NCBI GenBank assembly: GCA_947184155.2
Contig: CAMXCT020000443.1
Location: 1 to 64,000 of the forward strand
Direction of reading: 5' to 3'
DNA length: 64,000 nucleotides
Source: Cladocopium goreaui
Lineage: Eukaryota > Sar > Dinophyceae > Suessiales > Symbiodiniaceae
Under the pieces are notes generated by a model. The model saw only the letters and a program-made list of their open reading frames with translations. It had not been told where the DNA came from and searched no databases. Shown here one piece after another: positions 14,101-23,380 of the stretch (position 1 is its first letter; each line of letters begins with the position of its first letter). Position numbers and translations under genes: made by a program.

Positions 14101-15357
14101 TTCCGCCACCGCCTTGTGCGGTACTACTGGTAACATATTCGAAATCATCAAAATGTAAGAAATATATATATAATATAATATAACTATATAACCATATCAA
14201 AGGTCAACAAGCAGCTAATCATAACATATTCGAAAGCTACCAGGCCCTGCTGCCTCTTCGAATGTCTTGCCACAATCCACCAGAAGATGCTGTGGCTCGG
14301 AGGCAGGGTCTCGTACCGTCACCAGCAAACCTGGATTTTTTGGTGAAAACCGTGGGAGGTGCGCTTGGTGGTGCCACAGAATTCGTTAGCTAAGTTGGTT
14401 GATAACTCAAATAACTTGGATTTTTATGGCAGATATATCGAATTAGAGAATTAGTTGCTGTGATAAACCAACAAACAAAAGTGGAGGGGCACCACCTTCT
14501 GAAAACATGATCACTGGCAGTTGCAAGTCTTTATCTGGACATGAAATCAAATGGTTTGGTCGCTTGGCGATATGCAACTTTGGTTGCCAGTCTTCTTCTC
14601 CAAATGATCTCTAGTTATGAGCCAATCTAGATGATCTCTGCAAATTGACATTTAGATCTGCGAGCATCTTGCGTATGCAGACCTTACATCTATCAAACTA
14701 TGTCTCCATCCTTGTCAACCTGCCATCTATATAAAGCTTAAAAAAGGAGACATATAGGTGTGACTAGACATGGTGTATTCCCCCAATAGCCTTTCTAATG
14801 GGAAAAAATATGAACCATTGGGAGTGAGGGATACCATATTTTCAGACAAAACGATGGGGGAAGATCTCCGAGTCGCAGGGATTGCCACGACGATTCTTGG
14901 AGTCAGGATTCTCCCAGGCCTGAGTGATGGACCAACTCATGGATTTTTGCTCACCAATTTGATGAATCTGAATCTGAAGTATGTCACCTTGACACATTCC
15001 ATACATTCTTTATACATTTTTTATACATTTTTTATACATTCCATCTATGTCAGCTGCGGCTAGGCTGGTGCGCACCTCATGGCACACCTTGCAGCCAGCG
15101 TCCTTTTGAAGTACGTGCCTAGGGCTTCGACGCTGCACCAGTGAGGCCAAATGGGGGGATGGTGTCCCATTGTGGAATCACCCCATCCCAATGTATCATT
15201 GCAACATCTCCCCATATTAAATCTGATCTGGATTGCCCCCATCGTCCCACCTTTGGTGCCCCTGCCCCTGGTGCCCCCTGCGGTGCCTGAGGTTGGGAAG
15301 GCTGCTGGATCCACCGCTACCGATGATCACGAAGCGCACAGGAACCGTTTTGGGCAT
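6088..15357 (-). CDS. Metallo-beta-lactamase-fold hydrolase (PhnP / Lactamase_B_2-like), 16 exons
   Basis: Sixteen minus-strand exons join in frame into 319 codons plus TGA: 15287-15357, 15076-15118, 14877-14919, 14251-14330, 11632-11676, 11336-11395, 9138-9221, 8878-8910, 8123-8198, 7655-7749, 7399-7455, 7141-7171, 6997-7040, 6679-6719, 6342-6418 and 6088-6167. The ATG at 15,357 has an in-frame TGA five codons upstream. Seen motifs: GSGGSSSLP near residue 13, a GCKVCHE cysteine pair near 33-36, DCGKTF at ~71, the metal-binding [12 protein letters not shown] from ~99, LPVLHGG with H189, YLSDVS with D211, PHYSHF with H242/H245, and [10 protein letters not shown]. These match the order of MBL-fold phosphodiesterases of the PhnP type, which hydrolyse phosphoester substrates with two metal ions; the actual substrate is unknown. 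Eight of 15 donors are GC and the rest GT. Acceptors are AG|G except at exon 9. Introns 4 and 6 carry large repeats. Exons 5/6 and 11/12 each have an alternative in-frame splice pair that adds 7-8 residues. Confidence 0.85.
9306..10260. repeat. Satellite of 9-mer TTACATACA units with variant blocks
   Basis: Long tandem array in intron 6 of the hydrolase gene. Blocks of a pure variant follow each other: TTACATACA (about 9,400-9,480), CTACATACA (about 9,476-9,600), TTACATACA again (to about 9,720), AGTACATAC (9,720-9,807), TTACATACA (to about 10,140) and an 8-mer CCTACATA block (10,160-10,230). The very long [13 protein letters not shown] and VCNVCN ORFs on both strands are purely repeat-derived. 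Confidence 0.95.
10261..11235. repeat. Higher-order ~90-115 bp repeat built from ACAT, ATTAC and ACGT motifs
   Basis: About nine units, each containing CATCCATGCATGCATCACAT, then (ACAT)n, then the self-complementary run ACGTACGTACGTAC, then (ACAT)n, CTTACTTAC and ATTACATTAAATTAC. CATGCATG cores lie near 10,304, 10,402, 10,491, 10,582, 10,698, 10,800, 10,891, 10,988 and 11,112. Within intron 6 of the hydrolase gene. Confidence 0.9.
11864..11954 (+). repeat. Left copy of ~80-90 bp direct duplication flanking family A element
   Basis: Begins AAATCATCAAAATGTAAGAA, continues through a TA microsatellite and AACCATATCAAAGGTCAACA, and ends AGCAGCTAATCAT directly against the family A terminus. The same sequence recurs at 14,142-14,222 on the far side of the element, differing mainly in microsatellite length. 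Confidence 0.85.
12640..13260. repeat. (AAC/ACT/AGC)n trinucleotide array
   Basis: Continuous CAACAACAAC/CTACAACTA/CAGCAA microsatellite inside the family A copy. The shorter GTT/GTAGTT block at 49,245-49,320 is its counterpart in the right-hand copy. Poly-Val, poly-Thr, poly-Gln and poly-Cys ORFs are artefacts. Confidence 0.95.
13450..14005. repeat. (GATA/GACA)n tetranucleotide array with GAGA interruptions
   Basis: Long AGATAGATAGACAGAC array. The translations are SIYLS/YLSIY-like on the minus strand. The counterpart in the right-hand family A copy is the CTAT/TATC block at 49,060-49,245. Confidence 0.95.
14142..14222 (+). repeat. Right copy of ~80-90 bp direct duplication flanking family A element
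   Basis: Matches 11,864-11,954 from AAATCATCAAAATGTAAGAA to AGCAGCTAATCAT. It is itself bounded by a 13-bp direct repeat AACATATTCGAAA (14,132 and 14,223). The whole lies in intron 4 of the hydrolase gene, 28 bp from exon 4. Confidence 0.85.
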
Positions 15358-16410
15358 GGCTTGGGCGGGTCATCCGAAAAAAGTGGTCAAACTGCCAGGG
15401 AAAATGGCGAAAAATGGCTGGATTTCGAAGATTTTGATATGACTGGAAAGGGATAAGCAAAAAAAACAGAGATGCCTTGAAAGGGGCTGAGCAAATTCTT
15501 TTGACGCATGAGTGGCGCCTTGTGCTCGTATTTTTTCGATATCTGAAGGCATGAAACAATTTCAAGTTGGAAAAGAATGGAAAAGAACCATCTCAGTGTC
15601 GCATGAGAGCGATTTAACCACAGGATTTACATCAAAAGCGAACATTAGTGGCGAAAACTCCACAGCTGTGATTTAAAGGTGCCTAGGGATCACGTGGAGC
15701 AACGTGAACGCCAATATACGCCAATGCGGCATCCGGCGCCCTAAGCTGGAGCCTACTAAGGCAGCTTGTCATCTGAAGTATTCTATGAATCTTCTGGGCT
15801 CAACTGGATGCAACATCTTGGATCATACACATCTTGGATCATTCTGAATCGTTTCGTCTCCATGACCTGCTGAAAATGGTGCCGAAAGTGACAGAATCTC
15901 CTGCCATTTCCCATGCTCTAGGGTTTCAGCTCTGTGTTTTCACCACCCCTTCCACCAATCTATGGGCTTTGGACTCATTCTTTTTACACGTCGCGAGCGT
16001 GTTGGTGGTTCAGGTTGAGATCAAGTCCTGCGCACGGGACGTGAATTTTGTCATCCCCAAGAGGGATGATTTACCAATGGAGGAAGCAGTGCCTTTTTTG
16101 AAACTCCAATTTCGCAGTTTTCACCGGGAAACCCTTGAGGGATCCTTTTGGGTGATTCTAGTGAGAAACGGTGGATAGACTGAATGACTTCTTGTGGAAA
16201 AATGAGTGTGAACTCACAGTGTGAACCAGGGTCAATCTGTGGTTAAATCTCGTCCGTGGGAGGTCTGTGGGGCCAACAAAAACTCCATGGGTGACCCATC
16301 CGACGACTTTCGTGATTTCTCATCGACGCTGTCCCACGTCGCGCCTGTGGAGCTCACATCGGTGGCTCCTAACCACAGCCAGTCATAGTACAGGATTGAC
16401 CAAAAAGCGC
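15358..16410. other. Upstream region of the hydrolase gene, no convincing exon
   Basis: This stretch should hold the promoter and 5' leader of the minus-strand hydrolase gene. No TATA box or spliced-leader acceptor can be assigned. A 114-codon plus-strand ORF at 15,834-16,178 has no recognisable domain and no clear splice context, and I do not call it a gene. Confidence 0.4.
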
Positions 16411-18420
16411 AACTAGACGACGGATGGCCCGAGAGCGTAGAGGAGCAGGGTCTTCTCTTGTTAGTATGGAGACACAATTTTACAAACAATATATGAAAGA
16501 TGTGTTATAATAGGCAGTCGAGAAGAGGAGTATCAAGACAAAATAGTGAGAAGTGCAAGACAATAGTGTGCATCGCAAACACTTTTACACACAGAAGCTT
16601 TTACACACAGACGCTTTTACACACAAAAGCTTTTACACACAGAAGCTTTTACACAGAGGCTTTTACACACAAAGCTTTTACCCACAGAAGCTTTTACATA
16701 CAGAAGCTTTTACATACAGAAGCTTTTGCACACAGACGCTTTTACACAGACACTTTTACACACAGACACTTTTACACACAAAAGCTTTTACACACAGACA
16801 CTTCTACACAGATGCACTTCTACACACAGAAAACCTTTTACACACAGATGCTTTTACACCCAGAGGCTTTTACACACAGAAGATTGCACACACAGAAGCT
16901 TTTACACAGAAGCTTTTACACACAGACACCTTTTCACACAGAAACATTTACACACACACGCTTTGACACACAGACACTTTTACACACAAACACTTTTATA
17001 CACAAACATCTTCACACAGAAACACTCTTACACACAAACCCTTTTACACAGAGACACTTTTACACACAAAAGCTTTTACACACAAACCCGTTTACACACA
17101 AAGACTTTTACACACAGAAGGTTTTACACACAACACTTTTACACAGATGCACTTGGCACACAAACACTTTTACACACAAACATCTTTACACAGAAACGCT
17201 CGTGCACACAAACCCGTTTTCCTGCGAAAGGATTACTCCAGCACACGATAAATCGCAATTTTACCTCAGTTTTTGCCGATCGACCTTCATTTCGTGCGAA
17301 AGGGTTGCTCCAGCACGAAAAATCGCAATTTTACCTCAGTTTTTGCCGATCGACCCTCATTTCGTGCGAAAGCGTTGCTCCAGGACAAGTAAAATCGCAA
17401 TTTTACCTCAGTTTTTGCCGATCGACCCTCATTTCGTGCGAAAGGGTTGCTCCAGGACAAGTAAAATCGCAATTTTACTTCGGTTTTTGCCGATCGACCC
17501 TCATTTCGTGCGAAAGGGTTGCTCCAGGACAAGTAAAATCGCAATTTTACCTCAGTTTTTGCCGATCGACCCTCATTTCGTGCGAAAGGGTTGCTTCAGC
17601 ACACGAAAAATCGCAATTTTACCTCAGTTTTTGCCGATCGACTCTCATTTCGTGCGAAAGGGTTGCTCCAGGACAAGTAAAATCGCAATTTTACCTCAGT
17701 TTTTGCCGATCGACCCTCATTTCGTGCGAAAGGGTTGCTCCAGGACAAGTAAAATCGCAATTTTACCTCAGTTTTTGCCGATCGACCCTCATTTCGTGCG
17801 AAATGGTTGACGTTTCGTGACTCACCGCAGGTACCACCCTCGGCCTAAAGGAGAGAAAGATAAAGAAGGCGAGAGAGAGAAAAAGGAGAGAGAAAGGAGA
17901 GAGAGAAGATGTGAAGATGAAGATGAGCAGATGTGAAGATGAGCAGATGTGAAGATGAGCAGATGTGAAGATGAGCAGATGTGAAGATGAGCAGATGTGA
18001 AGATGAGCAGATGTGAAGTGAAGATGAGCAGATGTGAAGATGAGCAGATGTGAAGATGAGCAGATGTGAAGATGAGCAGATGTGAAGATGAGCAGATGTG
18101 AAGATGAGCAGATGTGAAGATGAGCAGATGTGAAGATGAGCAGATGTGAAGATGAGCAGATGTGATGAGCAGATGTGATGAGCAGATGTGAAGATGAGCA
18201 GATGTGAAGATGAGATGTGAAGATGAGCAGATGTGAAGATGAGCAGATGTGAAGATGAGCAGATGTGAAGATGAGCAGATGTGAAGATGAGCAAATGTGA
18301 AGATGAGAAGATGAGAAGGTGTGAAGATGAGAAGGTGTGAAGATGAGAAGGTGTGAAGATGAGAAGATGAGATACAGACCCCCACTATTGGAAGAACCCT
18401 GCGCTCAGACGCTCTCGGGA
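16411..18420 (+). mobile_element. Repeat family B, copy 1 (composite of three minisatellites)
   Basis: The unit starts at AACTAGACGACGGATGGCCC and ends at CAGACGCTCTCGGGA, the same boundaries as copy 2 at 32,431-34,250, same orientation. Internal order: ~160 bp leader; ~650 bp array of the 15-16 bp unit CTTTTACACACAGAAG (about 16,572-17,225); about eight ~71 bp units with TTTTTGCCGATCGACCCTCA and TTTCGTGCGAAAGGGTTGC (about 17,226-17,818); a short bridge; an array of the 16-mer GATGAGCAGATGTGAA (about 17,895-18,370); and a ~50 bp unique tail. ORFs of 436, 364 and 211 codons on both strands are repeat-driven. No protein supports mobility. The class is unknown. Confidence 0.75.
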
Positions 18421-19523
18421 AAAACGCGAAACGTGCAGATCTTTTTTCCTTTAACATGTCCTTCTGCGTTCAATTGGAAAACAAAATGGTCATGCAGTAT
18501 CTTTCGCCACACTTGTTGAGCCAGGGCCAATTTTTCAATGATCATGTCAAGGTCATCACGGTAGATTCGCAAGAACCTCAATCCTATTGTTCTCTGTCGG
18601 CACACTAAATCACCGTAGGATCACCACGATTCACCACCACCGCCGCCACCACCACCATCATCCTCCAAATTGATATCACGATCAATGGCAATCATTTCTT
18701 CCAACAAAATATGGGTGCCCAAAGAGAATGAGCCTCAAAGCATACCCTGCTCTTCAGCCAAGTGACACACACGGCTGGACCATCCTCGTTCTCGAACTCG
18801 CCCTGGGAGTTTGGCACTGTTTCCAACAGATGGATCCATGGCAAGTACAAATTCCACAATCAAAATGGCAATCGGATTTTCCCCCTCTATGAACGGAAAA
18901 CAATCTATAAACAGGCGAACTTTACCACAGATTAGCTAGAAGGATAACCTGAAATGACTGGGATATGTTGGGGAATCATCATCTGAATGATGTGCACCTT
19001 CATCTTATGCTCAACATGGCCTGTTCCAGGACTAAAGATGCTCCGCATGACTGACAGAATGGCAGTCGTTGCCCTACCATGCCCTACCTGGGCATGCTGG
19101 AAGTGCTCGAAATTGTGAAGCGCATCTATGTAGTCCTACAAATCAATCTGCTTCCATTCAGTGTGGGTGTCACAAGAAATTGTGGGCCCACCAATCTTGG
19201 GTGCAGCTTCATCTTATCCCTCTAAGACTCTAAGGACTGGTGTGTACCGTTGCTGTTCACCTGGACCAAATCTGCAACCATTGCAGTCCCCTTCGTTGGA
19301 TTCCATGACTTCACGCTGCCATGGCCGATGGTTACCCAGCAAAAACTGATCCTTAGTGGGATACATTAGGATACTGTTTTTTTTCGTTTTTTTCACACAT
19401 CAGGCCAAGTCTCAAGCTATTAGCCAACCATTCACCAATATTTCCCAAAAATCTGGCAAGTTTCCTCTTGGCCCCATCCCATCCTATCCATCCTATCCAT
19501 CCCATCCATCCAATCCCCATCTC
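18421..19523. other. Likely intronic region with one candidate minus-strand exon
   Basis: A stretch at 18,746-18,817 on the minus strand is bounded by AACAG| and |GTATGC and is open in two frames, so it may be an exon continuing the LamG-type gene downstream. The correct frame cannot be decided. Otherwise nothing recognisable is seen. Confidence 0.3.
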
Positions 19524-22347
19524 CCCGTCGAAGCGGTAAATGGCCACCAAGCCGGTCTTGCAGCAGGCGGTGCTATGTTTCAAGGAGATCTCATGAGGAT
19601 CCAAAGCCCGGTTCCAAAAGACCAGGCGCCCATAACCTGGATCTCGGAGAGGTGGTTTGGGTGAAACGGTGAAATCCAAATGCCATGGGGAACCCTGGGG
19701 AAAACCGGGAAAGCCCCACAGTTTGGGGAGTTTGCAGTGACCAAAGATGAAAATCCGATTTAACTTTCTTTGAGTTTGGATTTTGGCGCCAACAGCCTGA
19801 AACGTAGTCATGGGCTGGTTTGGTCCCAAAGTGGCAACTGGACTTCCCAAAATCGCTAGAGCCGCTAGATGCTAATCTGCAGCCAGGGGAGCGAGAGTCG
19901 TGCTGGTAGTCGTGGCCCTTGTACCTTCGCCAGGAACTTGCTACCGATGCCTTTCTCTCCTGCGAGCGGAGGTTCTATGGCCAGGTTCACCATTCGGTGG
20001 CTAATGGGACGAAGCAACACGCCCATGGGTCCAAAAGTGGGGTCTACCCTATGCCTACGCTGCCTACGCCAGCTTTTCTCCGTTTCAAAAAGGCCGGTGA
20101 CCCACCTGGCTCGTAGCCCAAGTTGAAGGCTTGGAATCCTGAGAGCCGCAGTGTAGTTTCAGCTCATCATTCACCATGAACCTTCACCATACATATCATA
20201 AATGGGATGATGTGGTTCTGAAATTCTTATTGTGATCATTAATATGTATCTGTATATATATATATATTTGTTGGGTTTGATTGTTATATATTTTTCCTTG
20301 AAATTTTCCCTGTGAATTCTGTGGTTCACCACACGAATTGTGATCAATTTGTTCCCCTGATATGGTGTCTGAAAATGCAATATCCCCCCAAATGGCTCGA
20401 ACATGAGGGAAAATGAAGATCTCCATCAAATTTGGAGCTTCCCTAATTTCAAACAAATCCATATGTTACATCTGTTGGGATGAAACTTTCACCTGCTGCA
20501 AGCGTCGTGGATTCCAGGTGCGCTGCAACTCCGACTCAATGCAGCCGTCCACGATGAGCCGCATCGTCTTATTACCTGGGATTGTGGTGAAGTGGTGGGT
20601 TGATGATGATGATGGTTGATGATGGCTGATGATGGTTGATGGTTCATGGTTTAATGATGGATAAATGGATAAATTGTGGTGAAATCGTGGATAAATGGTG
20701 GTGAAAGGGGTTACAAGCCCTACATGAGTCATACTTTGAGGACCTAAGCATCTTAAGTATGGGAGAATTGTTCTGCCGCAACCCAATTTGGACCGGAAAA
20801 TCGTGAGAGGCTGAGACCAAGGTTTGAAACTCTACAGCTCAGGTTGAAATCATGTAGCAAATGCTACCGTAGCTGTAGCCAATCCTTTGCAGGATTTTAT
20901 GCAGGATTTTATGGGAAACCCACCAAACAGAGGTGTTTTTCTACCAAGTGACTCTGGCTGAAGGTGGCCACAATGTGATGCCACTCTCCGTCCAGGACAT
21001 TCTTGTCTGGGCCATGGGCACACGTGGACCGGGTAATACCGGGTAGCTCGTGTGGTTGAAGGGAAGATTTAAAGGAACGATTCTTTTCTATCTGATTTTC
21101 TTGCAGATTTTTGAAGCACCTGATGTTTGGGATTCAAAGGTTGGGATTTGACAGCTTTCCGGCCAACAAATCCAGACATCAAGGACCTCTCAGACATGAT
21201 CCACATGATATCCACTTCCATGCCGAGACGCTGCAGAGGTTGGGCAAAGACTTGTATTCACCTTGGTTTATACTGAAAAGTTCTGGGTGTGAGTTTGGGC
21301 TGGGAAAGTTTCAATCATCGCAACTGGATCTTGTGTTTGTCTGTTGTAGCTTCGTTCTTTCCCATTTCGCATCTTATTAAGGTTTCCCTCTAGGTGACCT
21401 TGGGCATACCGCAACCAGTCCTAGAGTCTTTTAGGATTTCAAATGGGAATTTGCAGTTGCATCAAAACCTCCCAAAGGGTAAAACTTTGATGCTTCAACC
21501 TGGTGAAATCTGACCACATCGGTCAACTCCTGAAATCCATCCTTTCTTGGTACAAAAGTCCAAACACTTTTTCTTAACAACACATGGCTTTGTCTGAAAA
21601 TACCCCTAAATCCATTGGATTATCAGCATCTTCCTTATTGAAATAGCACCTATTTTTAGACATCATCAACATCATCAACATCATCAACCTGAAAATAGCG
21701 TATAGCTACATCCCAACTTCATCCCAAATACCATTTTCGACTTCAAATAGCTAGGACTTTCCAACACACCGCCGCGTGGCCGTTGATCACCGCCAACATG
21801 TTGAGCTTTCCATCGTCGCGGATGGTGATCAGGGCGCCAGGTTCCCAGCAGCCCAGGCCGTTCCAGGTGCCCATCCTGATTTTCGGGATTTTCAACATAT
21901 TTTCAACATCTTTTCAATGGTTACCTGAAAAACACATCTGTTTTCTGGGCTTTTTGTAGATGACTTAGATGACTGTAGATGTAGATTTAGATGGGGATTG
22001 GGAAGATCGTAAAGTAAGATTCACTGAGATTCCGGGACTTACTGAATAGTCCAGGATTTGACAAACAAATGCACTGCTGCAGCTGGCCTCCCGTCAACAT
22101 TGATGCTACAAGACATGTTGAGATCAAGGATACTGCCGAAAAATTGTGTGGCAGGGCGAACATCGCATTTAGAGCTGAACAAAATCCAACCGATTCTTGT
22201 TGGAAAAATGGAACAACAAATGATGACAGCAACGCAACCAGCAACATCCAGCAACATCCAGCAACCCCCTGCTCCCAGGCACAGGAAGGCATTGTCCATG
22301 TTGGGTTTGGACTTGCTCTGCCACATCAACTCCCAAGTCATGCCATC
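19524..22347 (-). CDS. LamG / concanavalin A-like jelly-roll domain, partial multi-exon gene model
   Basis: Minus-strand exons with splice signals: 22273-22347 (TWELMWQSKS, NAFLCLG), 21770-21875 (GALITIRDDGKLNM), 20945-21001 (LDGEWHHIVATFSQ), 20493-20575 (MRLIVDGCIE), 20114-20148 approx. (FNLGYEP) and 19524-19636 (YGRLVFWNRALDPHEI, then GLVAIYRFDG). Read in order they follow the strands of a Laminin_G_3 domain, including its WHHIVATF and VDG signatures and the closing NRALxxxEI. Such domains bind carbohydrate or protein, usually outside the cell. GLVAIYRFDG after the NRAL motif resembles the start of a second LamG repeat. Phases do not join perfectly between some exons, so at least one or two small exons are missing and the model is incomplete. 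A GC donor is likely at 22,273 and a GA donor possible at 19,524. Confidence 0.55.
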
Positions 22348-22801
22348 CTGTTTCAACAGGTTCTCTATCGAGGGTCCTGCACCGCTGTTATGGTCTTCAT
22401 GGTGGAATTTGGAGGTTCATCCAGGTTTTTTCATGGTTTAAGGAGGTTGAATGGAAGTCAAATCTTGTTCTAATGAGAAAACATGATGACTTTGAGTCCG
22501 AAAATGGCATCATTTAGATTCATTTACCGTCAGCTTTCTAGAATGGTGAAAACTTGGGGGATTAGCCCTGAATTTTCCATCTCCAACCAGTTGGATTTGT
22601 GCTCAGTGCTCTTCATGCATCCTGTGAGGGTCATCGAGCCGTTGTTGACGGGGTTCCAAGAAGCAGCCTGATGTCATCCAATTCCTCCGTCTGTCTTTGC
22701 GTGGCTGCAGAGGTAGTACTTAAGTACATTTAAGTACTCATAGACACTATCACCCACTGGGGTGTGCATTTGCTGTCAAACCATTGGAGTTGGAAGCTTA
22801 C

Positions 22802-22981
22802 AGGAATCTCTGAAGCGAAGAGCACGGGGCCCGGCTTTTGGGACTTCCACATCTGTCCCTTTCAACACATGGCAGCTGCACATCTGTGTGATTCTCCAGG
22901 TCACAAATACCACAGGTCTCCTTGGCGCATCCAGGGCCAACAAACCATCAATGCTGGAGATGGGTTGCTCAGTAGCAGGAC
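22802..22981 (-). CDS. Candidate exon upstream of the LamG domain
   Basis: Minus-strand stretch ending at a good donor (TTCCT|GTAAGC) and open from a possible acceptor at 22,981 or 22,966. One frame ends in VEVPKAGPRALRFRDS, which resembles the start of LamG-type domains (hydrophobic ALRF followed by a donor just before the aromatic strand). Assignment to the same gene as the LamG exons at 19.5-22.3 kb is inferred from order and strand only. Confidence 0.3.
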
Positions 22982-23380
22982 CTAGCAGGATCTTGAGGAT
23001 TCTCAGAGAACCGCCAAATGTGCCACCAAGTAACCCGTGGAGCCTGGCGGGGCCTGCTTGAACATTGGATGCCAATATTGTCATGGCTATCCCTCATTTT
23101 TTCCATTTTCCAATGTTTTACCAAAATCAAACGCAATCCAAATCCCAAATGATCCCAATTGATTTCATCTCCCATTCATATTAAACACATTTAAACACCT
23201 AATCCCGCACTTGTTATCATGGTTTCTGCAGGATGTAACTATGATTCTCTCATGAAATCCCCATGTCCCAATTTCTTGACAAATCGATGACTTTTCCATA
23301 TTTAAAATTATTTAAATGCTCATTGATAAGGAATTTCCTCCTTTGGGTAACTTTGCAAAAAAGCGATGATTTCCAGGCAC

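Larger units (their letters stand above)
11953..14131 (-). mobile_element. Repeat family A, complete copy (inverted) inside a hydrolase intron
   Basis: Collinear with the reverse complement of 48,909-50,033. It starts with a perfect 10-bp stem hairpin (GGAAGTTTAG...CTAAACTTCC), then an AGAAG-rich tract, four ~95 bp units with GCACGCCGTTGTGGCGCGAAGC, and then greatly expanded microsatellites. It ends in GGCGGAAGTTTC-type sequence, here as GAAACTTCCGCCACCGCC, and GTACTACTGGT. Both termini contain GGAAGTTT in opposite orientation, an ~8 bp terminal inverted repeat. No transposase is encoded, so this is a non-autonomous element or satellite-like cassette of unknown class. Confidence 0.75.

Noticed and set aside
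17226-17818. Regular ~71 bp repeats considered as a CRISPR-like array
   Set aside because: Units are contiguous tandem repeats with no unique spacers, and the context is eukaryotic.
16500-17820. 436- and 364-codon plus-strand ORFs, and the 421-codon minus-strand ORF at 32,950-34,215
   Set aside because: Overlapping open frames through minisatellites with units that avoid stops; the same peptide repeats occur in different frames of the two family B copies, which excludes protein-level selection.
19930-20034. Possible exon reading FGPMGVLLRPISHRMVNLAI on the minus strand between the FNLGYEP and YGRLVFWNR exons
   Set aside because: The flanking exons join directly in phase to give a normal LamG sequence, so this open stretch is probably intronic.
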